From: JAWHTC01 sp032586155
GTDB lineage: Bacteria > Pseudomonadota > Alphaproteobacteria > Rhodobacterales > Rhodobacteraceae
DNA length: 64,000 nucleotides
Reading direction: 5' to 3'
Assembly: GCF_032586155.1 (NCBI RefSeq)
Contig: NZ_JAWHTC010000003.1
Coordinates: forward strand, 453,095 to 517,094
Shown: positions 18,211 to 26,385 of the stretch, in pieces
Position numbering within the stretch: position 1 is the stretch's first letter
How the letters are laid out: the number at the start of each line of letters is the position of its first letter
Position numbers and translations under genes: made by a program
The notes under the pieces: model-generated
Databases searched by the model: none
What the model was told of the DNA's origin: nothing
Seen by the model: only the letters and a program-made list of their open reading frames with translations

Positions 18211-18872
18211 TTGGCAAGATTGCAGGCCGGATCGATTATCGTGGCGAAGATCACGTGCTGATCGACGTGAAAGGCGTGGGCTACCTCGTCTATTGCTCGG
18301 ACCGCACTCTGGCGGCGCTACCCGGCCCCGGCGAGGCGGTGGCGCTCTACACCGACCTTCTGGTGCGCGAGGACCTGTTGCAGCTTTTCGGGTTCACCTC
18401 GCTTGTCGAAAAAGAATGGCACCGGTTGCTGATGAGTGTTCAGGGTATCGGGGCCAAGGCGTCGATGGCGATCATGGGTGCACTGGGTGCAGAAGGGGTT
18501 AACCGTGCAATCGCGCTGGGCGACTGGAACGCGGTGAAGGCTGCCAAGGGGGTCGGCCCCAAGACCGCGCAGCGGGTGGTGAATGAACTAAAGGATAAGG
18601 CGCCCACAGTTATGGCGATGGGGGGTACCGCGCCGGACGTGCCGGTGATCGAAGAGACGGAAGTAATCGAACCTGTGACGGCCCTCAAGGCGCAACCTGT
18701 ACCCAAGGGCAACATGGCGGCCCAGTCCGAGGCGCTTTCGGCCCTGTCGAATCTTGGTTACGCGCCCGGTGAAGCTGCCGGCGCGGTGGCACAGGCTGCG
18801 GGTGAGGCCCCCGAGACCGATACCGCCACGCTTATTCGTGAAGCGCTTAAGCTGTTGGCGCCGAAGGGGTAA
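18207..18872 (+). CDS. ruvA: Holliday junction branch-migration protein RuvA
   Basis: A 221-residue DNA-binding subunit. The N-terminal OB fold (MIGKIAGRIDYRGEDHVLIDVKGVGYLVYC) is followed by two helix-hairpin-helix motifs (VQGIGAKASMAIMG and AKGVGPKTAQRVVNEL). A flexible linker leads to a C-terminal domain III (SEALSALSNLGYAPGEAAGAV) that contacts RuvB. ATG at 18207 overlaps the ruvC stop and matches the universal RuvA N-terminus. Confidence 0.96.
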   Translation: MIGKIAGRIDYRGEDHVLIDVKGVGYLVYCSDRTLAALPGPGEAVALYTDLLVREDLLQLFGFTSLVEKEWHRLLMSVQGIGAKASMAIMGALGAEGVNRAIALGDWNAVKAAKGVGPKTAQRVVNELKDKAPTVMAMGGTAPDVPVIEETEVIEPVTALKAQPVPKGNMAAQSEALSALSNLGYAPGEAAGAVAQAAGEAPETDTATLIREALKLLAPKG

Positions 18873-18875
18873 TGG

Positions 18876-19904
18876 ATGGAACAGCCTGACCCCACATTGC
18901 GCGCCACCCCCTTGCCCGAGGATACCGATCGTGCGCTGCGGCCTCAATTGTTGGACGAGTTCGTCGGCCAGGAAGAGGCACGGGCGAACCTGAAGGTGTT
19001 CATCCAGTCGGCCCGGATGCGCGGCGAGGCGATGGATCACACGCTGTTCTTTGGGCCTCCCGGCCTGGGCAAGACCACGCTGGCACAGATCATGGCGCGC
19101 GAGTTGGGGGTGGGGTTCCGGATGACGTCCGGCCCGGTGCTGGCCAAAGCGGGGGACCTGGCGGCGATCCTGACAAATCTTGAAGCCAACGATGTGCTGT
19201 TTATCGATGAAATTCATCGCCTTAACCCGGCGGTGGAAGAGGTGCTTTATCCGGCGATGGAGGATTTCGAGCTGGATCTGGTGATCGGGGAAGGCCCGGC
19301 TGCACGCACGGTGCGGATCGAATTGCAGCCCTTTACGCTGGTGGGCGCAACTACGCGGTTGGGGCTGTTGACGACTCCGCTGCGAGACCGGTTCGGCATT
19401 CCGACGCGGCTACAGTTTTACGAGATTCACGAGTTGAATCAGATCGTTACCGCCAATTCGCGCAAGTTAGGTGTGATGGCAGACGCGGAAGGGGCCTTGG
19501 AAATTGCCCGCCGTTCACGGGGCACGCCACGAATTGCCGGACGCTTGCTGCGCCGGGTGGTGGATTTTGCACTGGTTGAGGGTGATGGCAAGATCACCAA
19601 GGCGCTGGCTGATGGAGCGCTGACCCGGTTGGGGGTGGATCACCTTGGCTTGGACGGCGCGGACCGGCGTTATCTTACTATGATTGCAGAGAATTATCAG
19701 GGTGGCCCGGTGGGGATCGAAACCCTTGCGGCGGCGCTATCCGAAGCGCGCGATGCGATTGAAGAGGTGATCGAGCCGTTCCTGTTGCAACAGGGTTTGA
19801 TCCAGCGCACGCCGCGCGGGCGAATGCTGGCGCAGAAGGGTTGGAACCATCTCGGGCTGGCGGCACCCGTACCCAAGGGGCAGAACGACCTGTTCGACGG
19901 GTAG
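18876..19904 (+). CDS. ruvB: Holliday junction helicase motor RuvB
   Basis: A 342-residue AAA+ ATPase that drives branch migration. Walker A GPPGLGKT is at residues 60-67, Walker B VLFIDEIHRL near 108, sensor GATTRLG near 156, and the C-terminal winged helix ends in FLLQQGLIQRTPRGRML. It is three bases after ruvA, completing ruvCAB in the usual order. Confidence 0.97.
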   Translation: MEQPDPTLRATPLPEDTDRALRPQLLDEFVGQEEARANLKVFIQSARMRGEAMDHTLFFGPPGLGKTTLAQIMARELGVGFRMTSGPVLAKAGDLAAILTNLEANDVLFIDEIHRLNPAVEEVLYPAMEDFELDLVIGEGPAARTVRIELQPFTLVGATTRLGLLTTPLRDRFGIPTRLQFYEIHELNQIVTANSRKLGVMADAEGALEIARRSRGTPRIAGRLLRRVVDFALVEGDGKITKALADGALTRLGVDHLGLDGADRRYLTMIAENYQGGPVGIETLAAALSEARDAIEEVIEPFLLQQGLIQRTPRGRMLAQKGWNHLGLAAPVPKGQNDLFDG

Positions 19905-19944
19905 GGCGGGCGTTGCGTTAGGTACGGATTTTCGAAAGAAAGCC

Positions 19945-19993
19945 GGGGTCTGGAATCCGTATGGCACCTGCCGGCTATCCGTCTGGCAGGTGC
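19945..19993 (-). repeat. Short intergenic repeat C, copy 2, with 9-bp stem
   Basis: GCACCTGCC (19964-19972) and GGCAGGTGC (19985-19993) form a perfect 9-bp inverted repeat 60 bases after ruvB. Read on the minus strand, the block resembles 6546-6600. It could act as a transcript-end structure, but no T-run follows the stem directly. Confidence 0.4.
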
Positions 19994-20114
19994 GCGGCTC
20001 CGGCGAATCGGGGGTGGCGTCAACTTTTTTCCGGGTCTCGGGCAGATGCGACGGGCTTGCCCTGCTGGACCATTCGCGGCATGTGGAGGCACGTGACGAA
20101 AGAGGGCCCAAGCG

Positions 20115-20738
20115 ATGACACCGGACGAGATTGAAAAGCTGTTTTCCCGTGGCGACGGGAGTTATCTGTTTGCCCGCTGGGGCCGACCCATCGTGCCGGT
20201 GGTTTTTGGCGTTGACGACAACACATTGTCCGTGATCAAGGGGGCCATCGAGGCGGTGGTGACGCTGGCCGGGCACAAGATGGCCGAGACCGATCCGGAG
20301 CTGGGCTCGAACCTCATGTTCTTCTTCTTCCGTGAATGGGACGAGCTCTTGGAGCTTGAAGGGTTCGAGCAGATGGTACCCGAGATCGGCGACACGGTGC
20401 AGAAATTGAAAGCACGGGGGGCCAACCAGTACCGCTTCTTCCGCTTCGAGAAAACCGGCGAGATCAAGGCCGGGTTCGTCTTCCTGCGCATGGACAGGGC
20501 GTTGGGAGCGATGCCGGCAGAAGACTTGGCGCTGGCCCAGGCGGTGCAGGTGATCCTGCTCTGGGGCGAGACGGCCTTTGCCGAGCGCTCGCCGCTGGCA
20601 AAACTGCCCGAGGGGCAGGTGGTTTTGCGGCCCGAGATCGCAAGTGTGATTGCGGCCGGGTATGATCCGATGATGCCAGGGATGGACCAGGACGGCGCGG
20701 CCCACTCTTTGCGGATGTTTGCGCGGATGCGAGGGTGA
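20115..20738 (+). CDS. Conserved hypothetical protein
   Basis: A 207-residue soluble protein without signal peptide or membrane segment. It is rich in hydrophobic strands and acidic helices (LMFFFFREWDELLELEGFEQM; AEDLALAQAVQVILLWGETAF). I do not recognise a catalytic motif. It resembles proteins found across Rhodobacterales, but that is memory rather than a search. About 210 bases separate it from ruvB, so it is probably a separate unit. Confidence 0.7.
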   Translation: MTPDEIEKLFSRGDGSYLFARWGRPIVPVVFGVDDNTLSVIKGAIEAVVTLAGHKMAETDPELGSNLMFFFFREWDELLELEGFEQMVPEIGDTVQKLKARGANQYRFFRFEKTGEIKAGFVFLRMDRALGAMPAEDLALAQAVQVILLWGETAFAERSPLAKLPEGQVVLRPEIASVIAAGYDPMMPGMDQDGAAHSLRMFARMRG

Positions 20739-20846
20739 GGATGACCCTGCAAAGGCACACCCTGCAACCGCCCTGTGCCCGTGTACGGCCATTCGGAGCC
20801 CCGCCCCAAACCCCGGGATGTATTGAGCAAGATGACGGGAGGGATC

Positions 20847-21377
20847 ATGCGCGCTTTTGTGGCTATTGAACTGCCTGATGGCTTAGCCGAGTCGCTGGAA
20901 GGGGTGCAGGAGGGGCTGCCGGGGCGGCATGTGGCCCCGGGCAATCTGCATCTGACGCTGGCTTTTCTGGGGGATGTATTCGAGGGGCAGGTCTGGGCCT
21001 TGGCCGAGAGACTGGCCGAGTTGCGACTGAAGGCGCCGGTGTTGCGGGTGACCGGCCTGGACATGTTTGGCGGAAAGCGGCCGAACCTGTGCTTTGCCTC
21101 TGTCGGGAAGGATCAGGCGCTGGAGGCGGTGCGAGACACGGTACAGCGGACGTGCCGGGAGATCGGGATCGATCTGCGCCGCGAACGGTTTCGCCCGCAT
21201 GTCACCCTGTCCCGGTTCGGCCGGGAACTGGGGCCAAGAGAGGAAGAGCGATTGGCTGCACAACTGGGACTGGTGCACATACCGGAGGTGCCGGCGGAGC
21301 GCTTTGCGATTTACCGATCCGATCTGCGGCCTGAGGGGGTGATATACACACCGGTTGCCGAGTTTGAATTCGATTAG
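20847..21377 (+). CDS. thpR: RNA 2',3'-cyclic phosphodiesterase (2H/LigT family)
   Basis: A 176-residue 2H phosphoesterase. The two catalytic H-x-T motifs are H35-L-T and H118-V-T, in NLHLTLAFLG and RPHVTLSRFG. ThpR opens 2',3'-cyclic phosphates at RNA ends, and family members also ligate tRNA halves in vitro. GGGAGG precedes ATG at 20847; a longer in-frame start at 20775 lacks the family sequence. No RNA-repair partner is adjacent. Confidence 0.9.
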   Translation: MRAFVAIELPDGLAESLEGVQEGLPGRHVAPGNLHLTLAFLGDVFEGQVWALAERLAELRLKAPVLRVTGLDMFGGKRPNLCFASVGKDQALEAVRDTVQRTCREIGIDLRRERFRPHVTLSRFGRELGPREEERLAAQLGLVHIPEVPAERFAIYRSDLRPEGVIYTPVAEFEFD

Positions 21378-21390
21378 TTTATAGCTAATC
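21372..21390. promoter_or_regulatory. Candidate LysR box upstream of the Rieske operon
   Basis: GATTAG-N7-CTAATC is a perfect 6-bp dyad containing a T-N11-A core, the general LysR recognition form. It overlaps the thpR stop and lies about 155 bases before the flavoprotein gene that opens the operon. The LysR gene at the operon end could bind it. It might instead be a weak transcript-end hairpin. Confidence 0.35.
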
Positions 21391-21545
21391 AAAAACTAGC
21401 AAAAAAATTCTTTTTCCTAAGAAACGTGCAAGGCATTGTCCCGCCAAAGGCGCGCGATTCCCGAAAAGGAAGCCTGGTCACGAATGCGGGCAACACGCTT
21501 GCCCTTGTGGGCATTACGGTGCGCAAGCGAAAAAAAGGTCGAAAA

Positions 21546-22802
21546 ATGGCTGTGGAGCGAACGGATACATTGGTGATCGGCGGCGGTCAGGCAGGGGTGG
21601 CGATGAGCGAACACCTGGGCAAGCAGGGTGTGCCGCATCTGGTATTGGAGCGTGGGCGAATTGCAGAGCGCTGGCGCTCGGAACGCTGGGACAGCCTGGT
21701 GATGAACGGGCCTGCATGGCATGACCGGTTTCCGGGGATGTCGTTTGACGGCGAAGACCCGGACAGTTTTCCCGGCAAGGAGCGGGTGGCGGATTACTTC
21801 GTCGATTATGCCCGGATGATAGAGATGCCGATCCGTGAAGGGGTGGAGGTGATGCGGGTTACGCGCAATGAAGGGCGCGCCGGCTTTACCGCCGAGACCT
21901 CGGATGGAGTGATCGAGGCGTTGCGGGTGGTGGCCGCGACCGGGCCCTTCCAGCAGCCGGTGATCCCGCCAATCGTGGCCGAGGGTGCGGATGTCGTCCA
22001 GATGCATTCGGCGCAGTACAAGAACCCGGGCCAGTTGGCCGACGGTGCGGTGCTGGTGGTCGGCGCCGGATCATCCGGAGTGCAGATCGCAGACGAGTTG
22101 AACAAGGCCGGGCGCAAGGTTTACCTGTCGGTCGGGCCGCATGACCGTCCGCCGCGCTCCTATCGCGGGCGCGATTTTGTCTGGTGGCTGGGCGTGCTGA
22201 ACATGTGGGATGCTGCTGCGCCGCCCGCCGGGGCTGAGCACGTGACCATTGCCGTCAGCGGCGCCGAGGGTGGTCACACGGTGGATTTTCGCAAGCTGGC
22301 CGAGCAGGGGATCATTCTTGTGGGACGTACCGAGGGTTTTGATGGTGTGGTGATGCGCTTTGCCGGGGACCTGGTCGACAATGTGAACAATGGCGATGCC
22401 AACCTGATGTCGGTGCTGGATGCGGCGGATGCTTATGTCGCCCGCAACAGGCTGGACCTGCCTGAGGAACCCGAGGCGCGCAAGGTTGGGCCCGATCCGG
22501 ATTGCATGGTCAATCCGCAGCGCACACTGGACCTGAAAGAGGCCGGGGTCACGACGATCCTCTGGGCCACCGGGTTCAAGACCGATTACAGCTGGCTTAA
22601 GGTTGATGCCTTTGATGAGAACGCCAAGCCGATACATCAGCGCGGTGTGTCCAGCGCGCCGGATGTGTACTTCGTAGGGCTGCCTTGGCTGTCGCGGCGG
22701 GGGTCGTCCTTTATCTGGGGCGTGTGGCACGATGCCAAGTTCATCGCCGACCAGATTGCAATTCAACGTGGTTACGCGGCCTACAAAGGCCCCGAGGACT
22801 AG
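21546..22802 (+). CDS. Flavin-containing monooxygenase-like oxidoreductase
   Basis: A 418-residue FAD/NAD(P)-dependent oxidoreductase of the CzcO/FMO type. The FAD-binding GGGQAG is at residues 12-17. A second dinucleotide fold, VVGAGSSGVQIADEL, lies near 170-184. The late WATGFKTDYSW segment is the family's conserved ATG motif. FMOs insert one oxygen atom next to N, S or a ketone. ATG at 21546 with AAAGGT upstream matches the family start. It is the first gene of an operon with two Rieske oxygenases. The substrate is unknown. Confidence 0.85.
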   Translation: MAVERTDTLVIGGGQAGVAMSEHLGKQGVPHLVLERGRIAERWRSERWDSLVMNGPAWHDRFPGMSFDGEDPDSFPGKERVADYFVDYARMIEMPIREGVEVMRVTRNEGRAGFTAETSDGVIEALRVVAATGPFQQPVIPPIVAEGADVVQMHSAQYKNPGQLADGAVLVVGAGSSGVQIADELNKAGRKVYLSVGPHDRPPRSYRGRDFVWWLGVLNMWDAAAPPAGAEHVTIAVSGAEGGHTVDFRKLAEQGIILVGRTEGFDGVVMRFAGDLVDNVNNGDANLMSVLDAADAYVARNRLDLPEEPEARKVGPDPDCMVNPQRTLDLKEAGVTTILWATGFKTDYSWLKVDAFDENAKPIHQRGVSSAPDVYFVGLPWLSRRGSSFIWGVWHDAKFIADQIAIQRGYAAYKGPED

Positions 22803-22813
22803 GAGACGAGACA

Positions 22814-23947
22814 ATGGCAAATGATCTGACCCCGAATGCACTGGAAGAGCTGGCCGCGAATGTGGCTCAGCCATTCGAGAGCGCACATGCAATGCCGCCA
22901 TCGGTCTATACCAGCCAGGCCTTCATGGAGCAGGAGATCGACGGGGTTTTTGCCAAGGAGTGGTACTGTGTTGGCCGTGCCGATGCGTTGAAGGAACCGG
23001 GCGATTATGTAACCGCCGAACTGGCGCGGCAGCCGGTGGTGGTGCTGCGCGACCGCGACGGCGACTTGAAGGCACTGAGCAATGTCTGTCTGCATCGAAT
23101 GAGCACGATGCTGGAAGGGCGGGGTAAGGCGCGTGCCGTGACCTGTCCTTATCACGGCTGGACCTACAACCTTGATGGCACGCTGCGTGGCGCCCCGGCG
23201 ATGACGCTGAATGAGGGTTTCTGCAAGGAGAGCTACAAACTGCCATCCGTGCGCTGCGAGGAATGGTTGGGCTGGGTGTTCATCACGCTGAACGCCGATG
23301 CTCTTCCCGTGGCCGAGCAGTTGCGCGAAGTCGAGGCGATGGTCGCCGGGTACGACATGACCAATTATACCGAGACCTTCTACGAAGAGCATGAGTGGAA
23401 CACCAACTGGAAGGTGTTGGCCGAAAATTTCATGGAAAGCTATCACCTGCCGGTGTGTCACGCGGGCACGATCGGCGGGCTGAGCAAGCTGGAAGAAATG
23501 GTCTGTCCGCCGGGATTGGAGGCGTTCAACTATCACACCATCCTGAAGGATGATCAGCTGCGCATCGCCATGGCGCACCCGACCAATGATCGTTTGGAAG
23601 GCGAGATGCGGCGCACGACTTTCTTGTTGGCGATCTATCCCTCATTGCTGATCACCCTGACACCGGGGTATTTCTGGTATCTCAGTTTGCGTCCGGTCGA
23701 ACCGGGCAAGGTCCACATCCGCTTTGGTGGTGGCATGTCGGACGATTACAAGAACGACGAGGACGCGCAGGAAAACTTTGTCGCGCTGAAAACGCTGCTC
23801 GACGAAGTGAACGTCGAGGACAAGGGCTGTACTGAAAAGGTTTATGCGGGACTCAAGTCTGATCTTGCGCGACCGGGGCATCTGTCGCACCTTGAACGCC
23901 CGAACTATGATTTCGCGCAATATCTCTACGCGAAGCTCAAACCATGA
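22814..23947 (+). CDS. Rieske non-haem iron oxygenase, alpha subunit (first)
   Basis: A 377-residue ring-hydroxylating/demethylating-type oxygenase. The [2Fe-2S] ligands are C92-L-H94 and C111-P-Y-H114. The mononuclear iron motif NFMESYHLPVCH supplies His211 and His216. The layout resembles choline/carnitine/betaine monooxygenases rather than classical arene dioxygenases, so oxidative N-demethylation is possible. AGGAGA precedes the ATG, 11 bases after the FMO stop. It overlaps the next gene when that gene's upstream ATG is used. No ferredoxin reductase is nearby. Confidence 0.9.
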   Translation: MANDLTPNALEELAANVAQPFESAHAMPPSVYTSQAFMEQEIDGVFAKEWYCVGRADALKEPGDYVTAELARQPVVVLRDRDGDLKALSNVCLHRMSTMLEGRGKARAVTCPYHGWTYNLDGTLRGAPAMTLNEGFCKESYKLPSVRCEEWLGWVFITLNADALPVAEQLREVEAMVAGYDMTNYTETFYEEHEWNTNWKVLAENFMESYHLPVCHAGTIGGLSKLEEMVCPPGLEAFNYHTILKDDQLRIAMAHPTNDRLEGEMRRTTFLLAIYPSLLITLTPGYFWYLSLRPVEPGKVHIRFGGGMSDDYKNDEDAQENFVALKTLLDEVNVEDKGCTEKVYAGLKSDLARPGHLSHLERPNYDFAQYLYAKLKP

Positions 23948-23958
23948 AGGTGTATCGC

Positions 23959-25134
23959 ATGACCCACTCCCCCGATGCCGCCCTGCGCGACAGGTTCATC
24001 GGCGGGATGAGCCATGCGGCGGCCACGGTCAATGTGGTGACAACCGACGGCCCGGCGGGGCGGGGCGGCGTGACGGTTTCAGCCATGTCATCGGTCAGCG
24101 CCGACGGGCCGCGCCCGACGCTGTTGGTCTGCGTCCATCACCAAAGCAAGGTCGCGCAGCAGATCATCGACAACGGGGTTTTCGTGGTGAACATCCTCAA
24201 GGATGACCAGGCCTATATCTCGGACGCCTTTGCGGGTCGGTTCAAGGATCAGCTGGCCGACAAGTTCGATTGCTGTGATTGGGAGGTCATGGCCTCGGGC
24301 GCGCCGCGGGTGCGTGATCCGTTGGTCGGGTTCGATTGTCATGTGATCTCGTCAGAGCGGGTGGGCACGCATCACGTCTTTTTTGGCGAGGTCGACGATA
24401 TCTTCATCGCCGATGGCGGCTCGCCGCTGATTTATGCGCGGCGCTCCTATGGCGCGGCAACACGGATCGAGGTGCCGGGTAGCATCGCGGCCGGAAAAGA
24501 GGCCGAAGGACAACGCCTGAGCGTCGGATGCTTTCACACCTTCGCGCCGATCCTTCTGCCGGACATGATTCGGCGGATGACGGCGCTGCAATCGGGGTTG
24601 AAGATCGACCTGATCGAAGGCGATCAGCGCCGGGTGCAACAGGCGGTGATGGCGGGCGAGGCCGATCTGGCGTTGCTCTATGACTATCAATTGCCGGACG
24701 AATTGGAGGCGATCGCGCTGACCGAGTTGCAGCCCTATGTGCTGTTGGCGCATGATCATCCGCTGGCCGAGATGCACGAGTTGCGGCCTGCAGATCTGTC
24801 GGGGCAGCCAATGGTGCTTCTCGGGGCGACCCCGTCGAGCGACTTTGCTACCTCGATCATGGAAAATGCCGGTGCCGATCTGAACGTGGCCTATCGCAGC
24901 GCCAGTTTCGAAATGGTGCGCGGGCTGGTGGGGCAGGGGCTTGGCTTTACCATCTTGGCGACGCGGCCCGCGTCGACCGTGAGCTATGACGGAAGGCTTC
25001 TTGTGACGCGGCCGCTGGTGGTGGATACTCCGCGGCCCAGCCGGGTGATGCTGGTCAGCCGCAAGGGCGCGCGGCTGAGCCCACAGGCCGAGCGGTTTCG
25101 CTGGTTCTGCAAGGATTTCTTTGACCTGCACTGA
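23959..25134 (+). CDS. Flavin reductase fused to a LysR substrate-binding domain
   Basis: A 391-residue two-domain protein. Residues 1 to about 165 are a flavin reductase/FMN-binding domain (RFIGGMSHAAATVNVVTTDG, then VTVSAMSSVSADGPRPTLLVC and GVFVVNILKDDQ). Residues about 180-391 match the effector-binding domain of LysR regulators (LSVGCFHTFAPILLPDMIRR, then LIEGDQRRVQQAVMAGEADLALLYD). The helix-turn-helix normally present in LysR proteins is absent. ATG 23959 follows AAGGTG at good spacing; ATG 23944 overlaps the Rieske stop and is the alternative. It may supply reduced flavin under ligand control. Confidence 0.8.
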   Translation: MTHSPDAALRDRFIGGMSHAAATVNVVTTDGPAGRGGVTVSAMSSVSADGPRPTLLVCVHHQSKVAQQIIDNGVFVVNILKDDQAYISDAFAGRFKDQLADKFDCCDWEVMASGAPRVRDPLVGFDCHVISSERVGTHHVFFGEVDDIFIADGGSPLIYARRSYGAATRIEVPGSIAAGKEAEGQRLSVGCFHTFAPILLPDMIRRMTALQSGLKIDLIEGDQRRVQQAVMAGEADLALLYDYQLPDELEAIALTELQPYVLLAHDHPLAEMHELRPADLSGQPMVLLGATPSSDFATSIMENAGADLNVAYRSASFEMVRGLVGQGLGFTILATRPASTVSYDGRLLVTRPLVVDTPRPSRVMLVSRKGARLSPQAERFRWFCKDFFDLH

Positions 25135-25204
25135 AGATCGGTGCGCAAAATGCGCACACTACGCAAGCGGCGTGGCAACATAACGCCACACGGGAGAGTA
25201 TGCC

Positions 25205-25621
25205 ATGGCGCATGAACGTATTCGCAAGTTCAACACTGGTGAAACATATCCGGAGCAGAACTTGGACAATGACCTGTGCCAGGCCGTCGTAACCCGAGGG
25301 GGCAAGACCGTGTGGATGCGCGGCCAATGCCCGCAGAACCTCGATGACGCGGTCAATATCGAAAGCCACGATCCGACCGAGCAGACCCACAAAGTGATGT
25401 AGAATATTCGCCAGTTGATCGAAGAAGCCGGCGGAGAGATGTCGCATCTGGTCAAGGTTGTCGTTTACATCACAGATGTGCGTCACCGCGAGGCGGTATA
25501 CCGGACCATGGGGGAATACATCAAAGGTGTGCATCCCGTTTCGACCGGTCTTGTCGTGCAGGCATTGGCGCGGCCCGAGTGGTTGGTCGAAATAGATGCC
25601 ACGGCGGTTATTCCGGATTGA
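25205..25621 (+). pseudogene. RidA/YjgF-type deaminase with in-frame amber codon
   Basis: The frame encodes a 138-codon RidA-family (enamine/imine deaminase) protein, but codon 66 is TAG (25400-25402). The half before it ends THKVM and the half after continues in the same frame as NIRQLIEEAGGEMSHLVKVVVYITD..., the usual family core. One base change from GAG or CAG would explain it. A start at 25205 is supported by GGGAGAG upstream. It is either a recent nonsense mutation, a sequencing error or a readthrough codon. It lies within the Rieske operon, where RidA would remove reactive imines. Confidence 0.85.
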
Positions 25622-25630
25622 GAGCGCTGG

Positions 25631-25685
25631 CTGGGGGGCCAGCCCCCCAGACCCCCCGGGATATTTGAAGCAAGAGGAAGAGGGG
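25631..25685 (+). repeat. G/C-hairpin intergenic repeat B, copy 1
   Basis: A perfect 9-bp palindromic block (CTGGGGGGC then GCCCCCCAG) is followed by ACCCCCCGGGATATTTGAAG and a purine run that contains the likely ribosome site of the DUF1028 gene. The same order, diverged, is visible at 34859-34925 and, cut short, at 63895-63930. Confidence 0.55.
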
Positions 25686-25692
25686 CTTTGGC

Positions 25693-26370
25693 ATGACCTT
25701 TTCACTGGTGGCGCGATGTGCCGGAACTGGGATGTTCGGGGTGGCGATTTCATCATCCTCGCCTGCGGTGGCGGCGCGCTGTGCTTTTGCCCGGGCGGGC
25801 GTCGGGGCGGTGGCCTCGCAGAATGTAACCGACCCGTCGCTTGGGCCGCTGGCATTGGACGTGATGGGGCGGGGCCTGAGTGCCGCCGAGGCGATTGACG
25901 AGGTGCAGCGGCGCAGCAAGTTCATCGAGTACCGGCAGGTGCTGGCGGTGGACGGGCAGGGCGGTACGGCAATCCATTCAGGGCCGAATTCGCTGGGTAT
26001 CTGGACCCAGGCCGAGGGCAGGGATGTGGCCTCGGGTGGCAATCTGTTGGCAAATGATGGCGTGCCGGCGGCCATCGTGGCCGGGTTCGAGGCTGCGCAA
26101 GGTCATCTCGGCGACCGGCTGGTCGCAGCGATGCAGGCTGGCTTAGCTGCGGGTGGCGAAGCCGGGCCGGTGCATTCGGCGGGGATGCTGATTGTCGACA
26201 AGGTCAGTTGGCCAGTGGCCGAGCTGCGCTGTGACTGGATTGACGAGGGCTGTCCCATTGCCGCAGTGGCGCGGGCCTGGGAAGTCTACAAGCCGCAGCT
26301 GGAGGATTACGTGATGCGCGCACTGAACCCCACGGCGGCGCCGTCCTATGGCGTTCCGGGAGACGAATGA
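25693..26370 (+). CDS. DUF1028 family (putative Ntn-hydrolase-like) protein
   Basis: A 225-residue protein opening with MTFSLVARCAGTGMFGVAISSSSPAVAARC, the DUF1028 signature start, and containing SGGNLLANDGVPAAI and AGGEAGPVHSAGMLIV. The family is thought to be related to N-terminal nucleophile hydrolases and often sits beside RidA genes and catabolic oxidoreductases. No reaction is established. The ribosome site comes from the end of repeat B. It is the fifth gene of the Rieske operon. Confidence 0.85.
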   Translation: MTFSLVARCAGTGMFGVAISSSSPAVAARCAFARAGVGAVASQNVTDPSLGPLALDVMGRGLSAAEAIDEVQRRSKFIEYRQVLAVDGQGGTAIHSGPNSLGIWTQAEGRDVASGGNLLANDGVPAAIVAGFEAAQGHLGDRLVAAMQAGLAAGGEAGPVHSAGMLIVDKVSWPVAELRCDWIDEGCPIAAVARAWEVYKPQLEDYVMRALNPTAAPSYGVPGDE

Positions 26371-26385
26371 CAGGAGGGAAATGAC

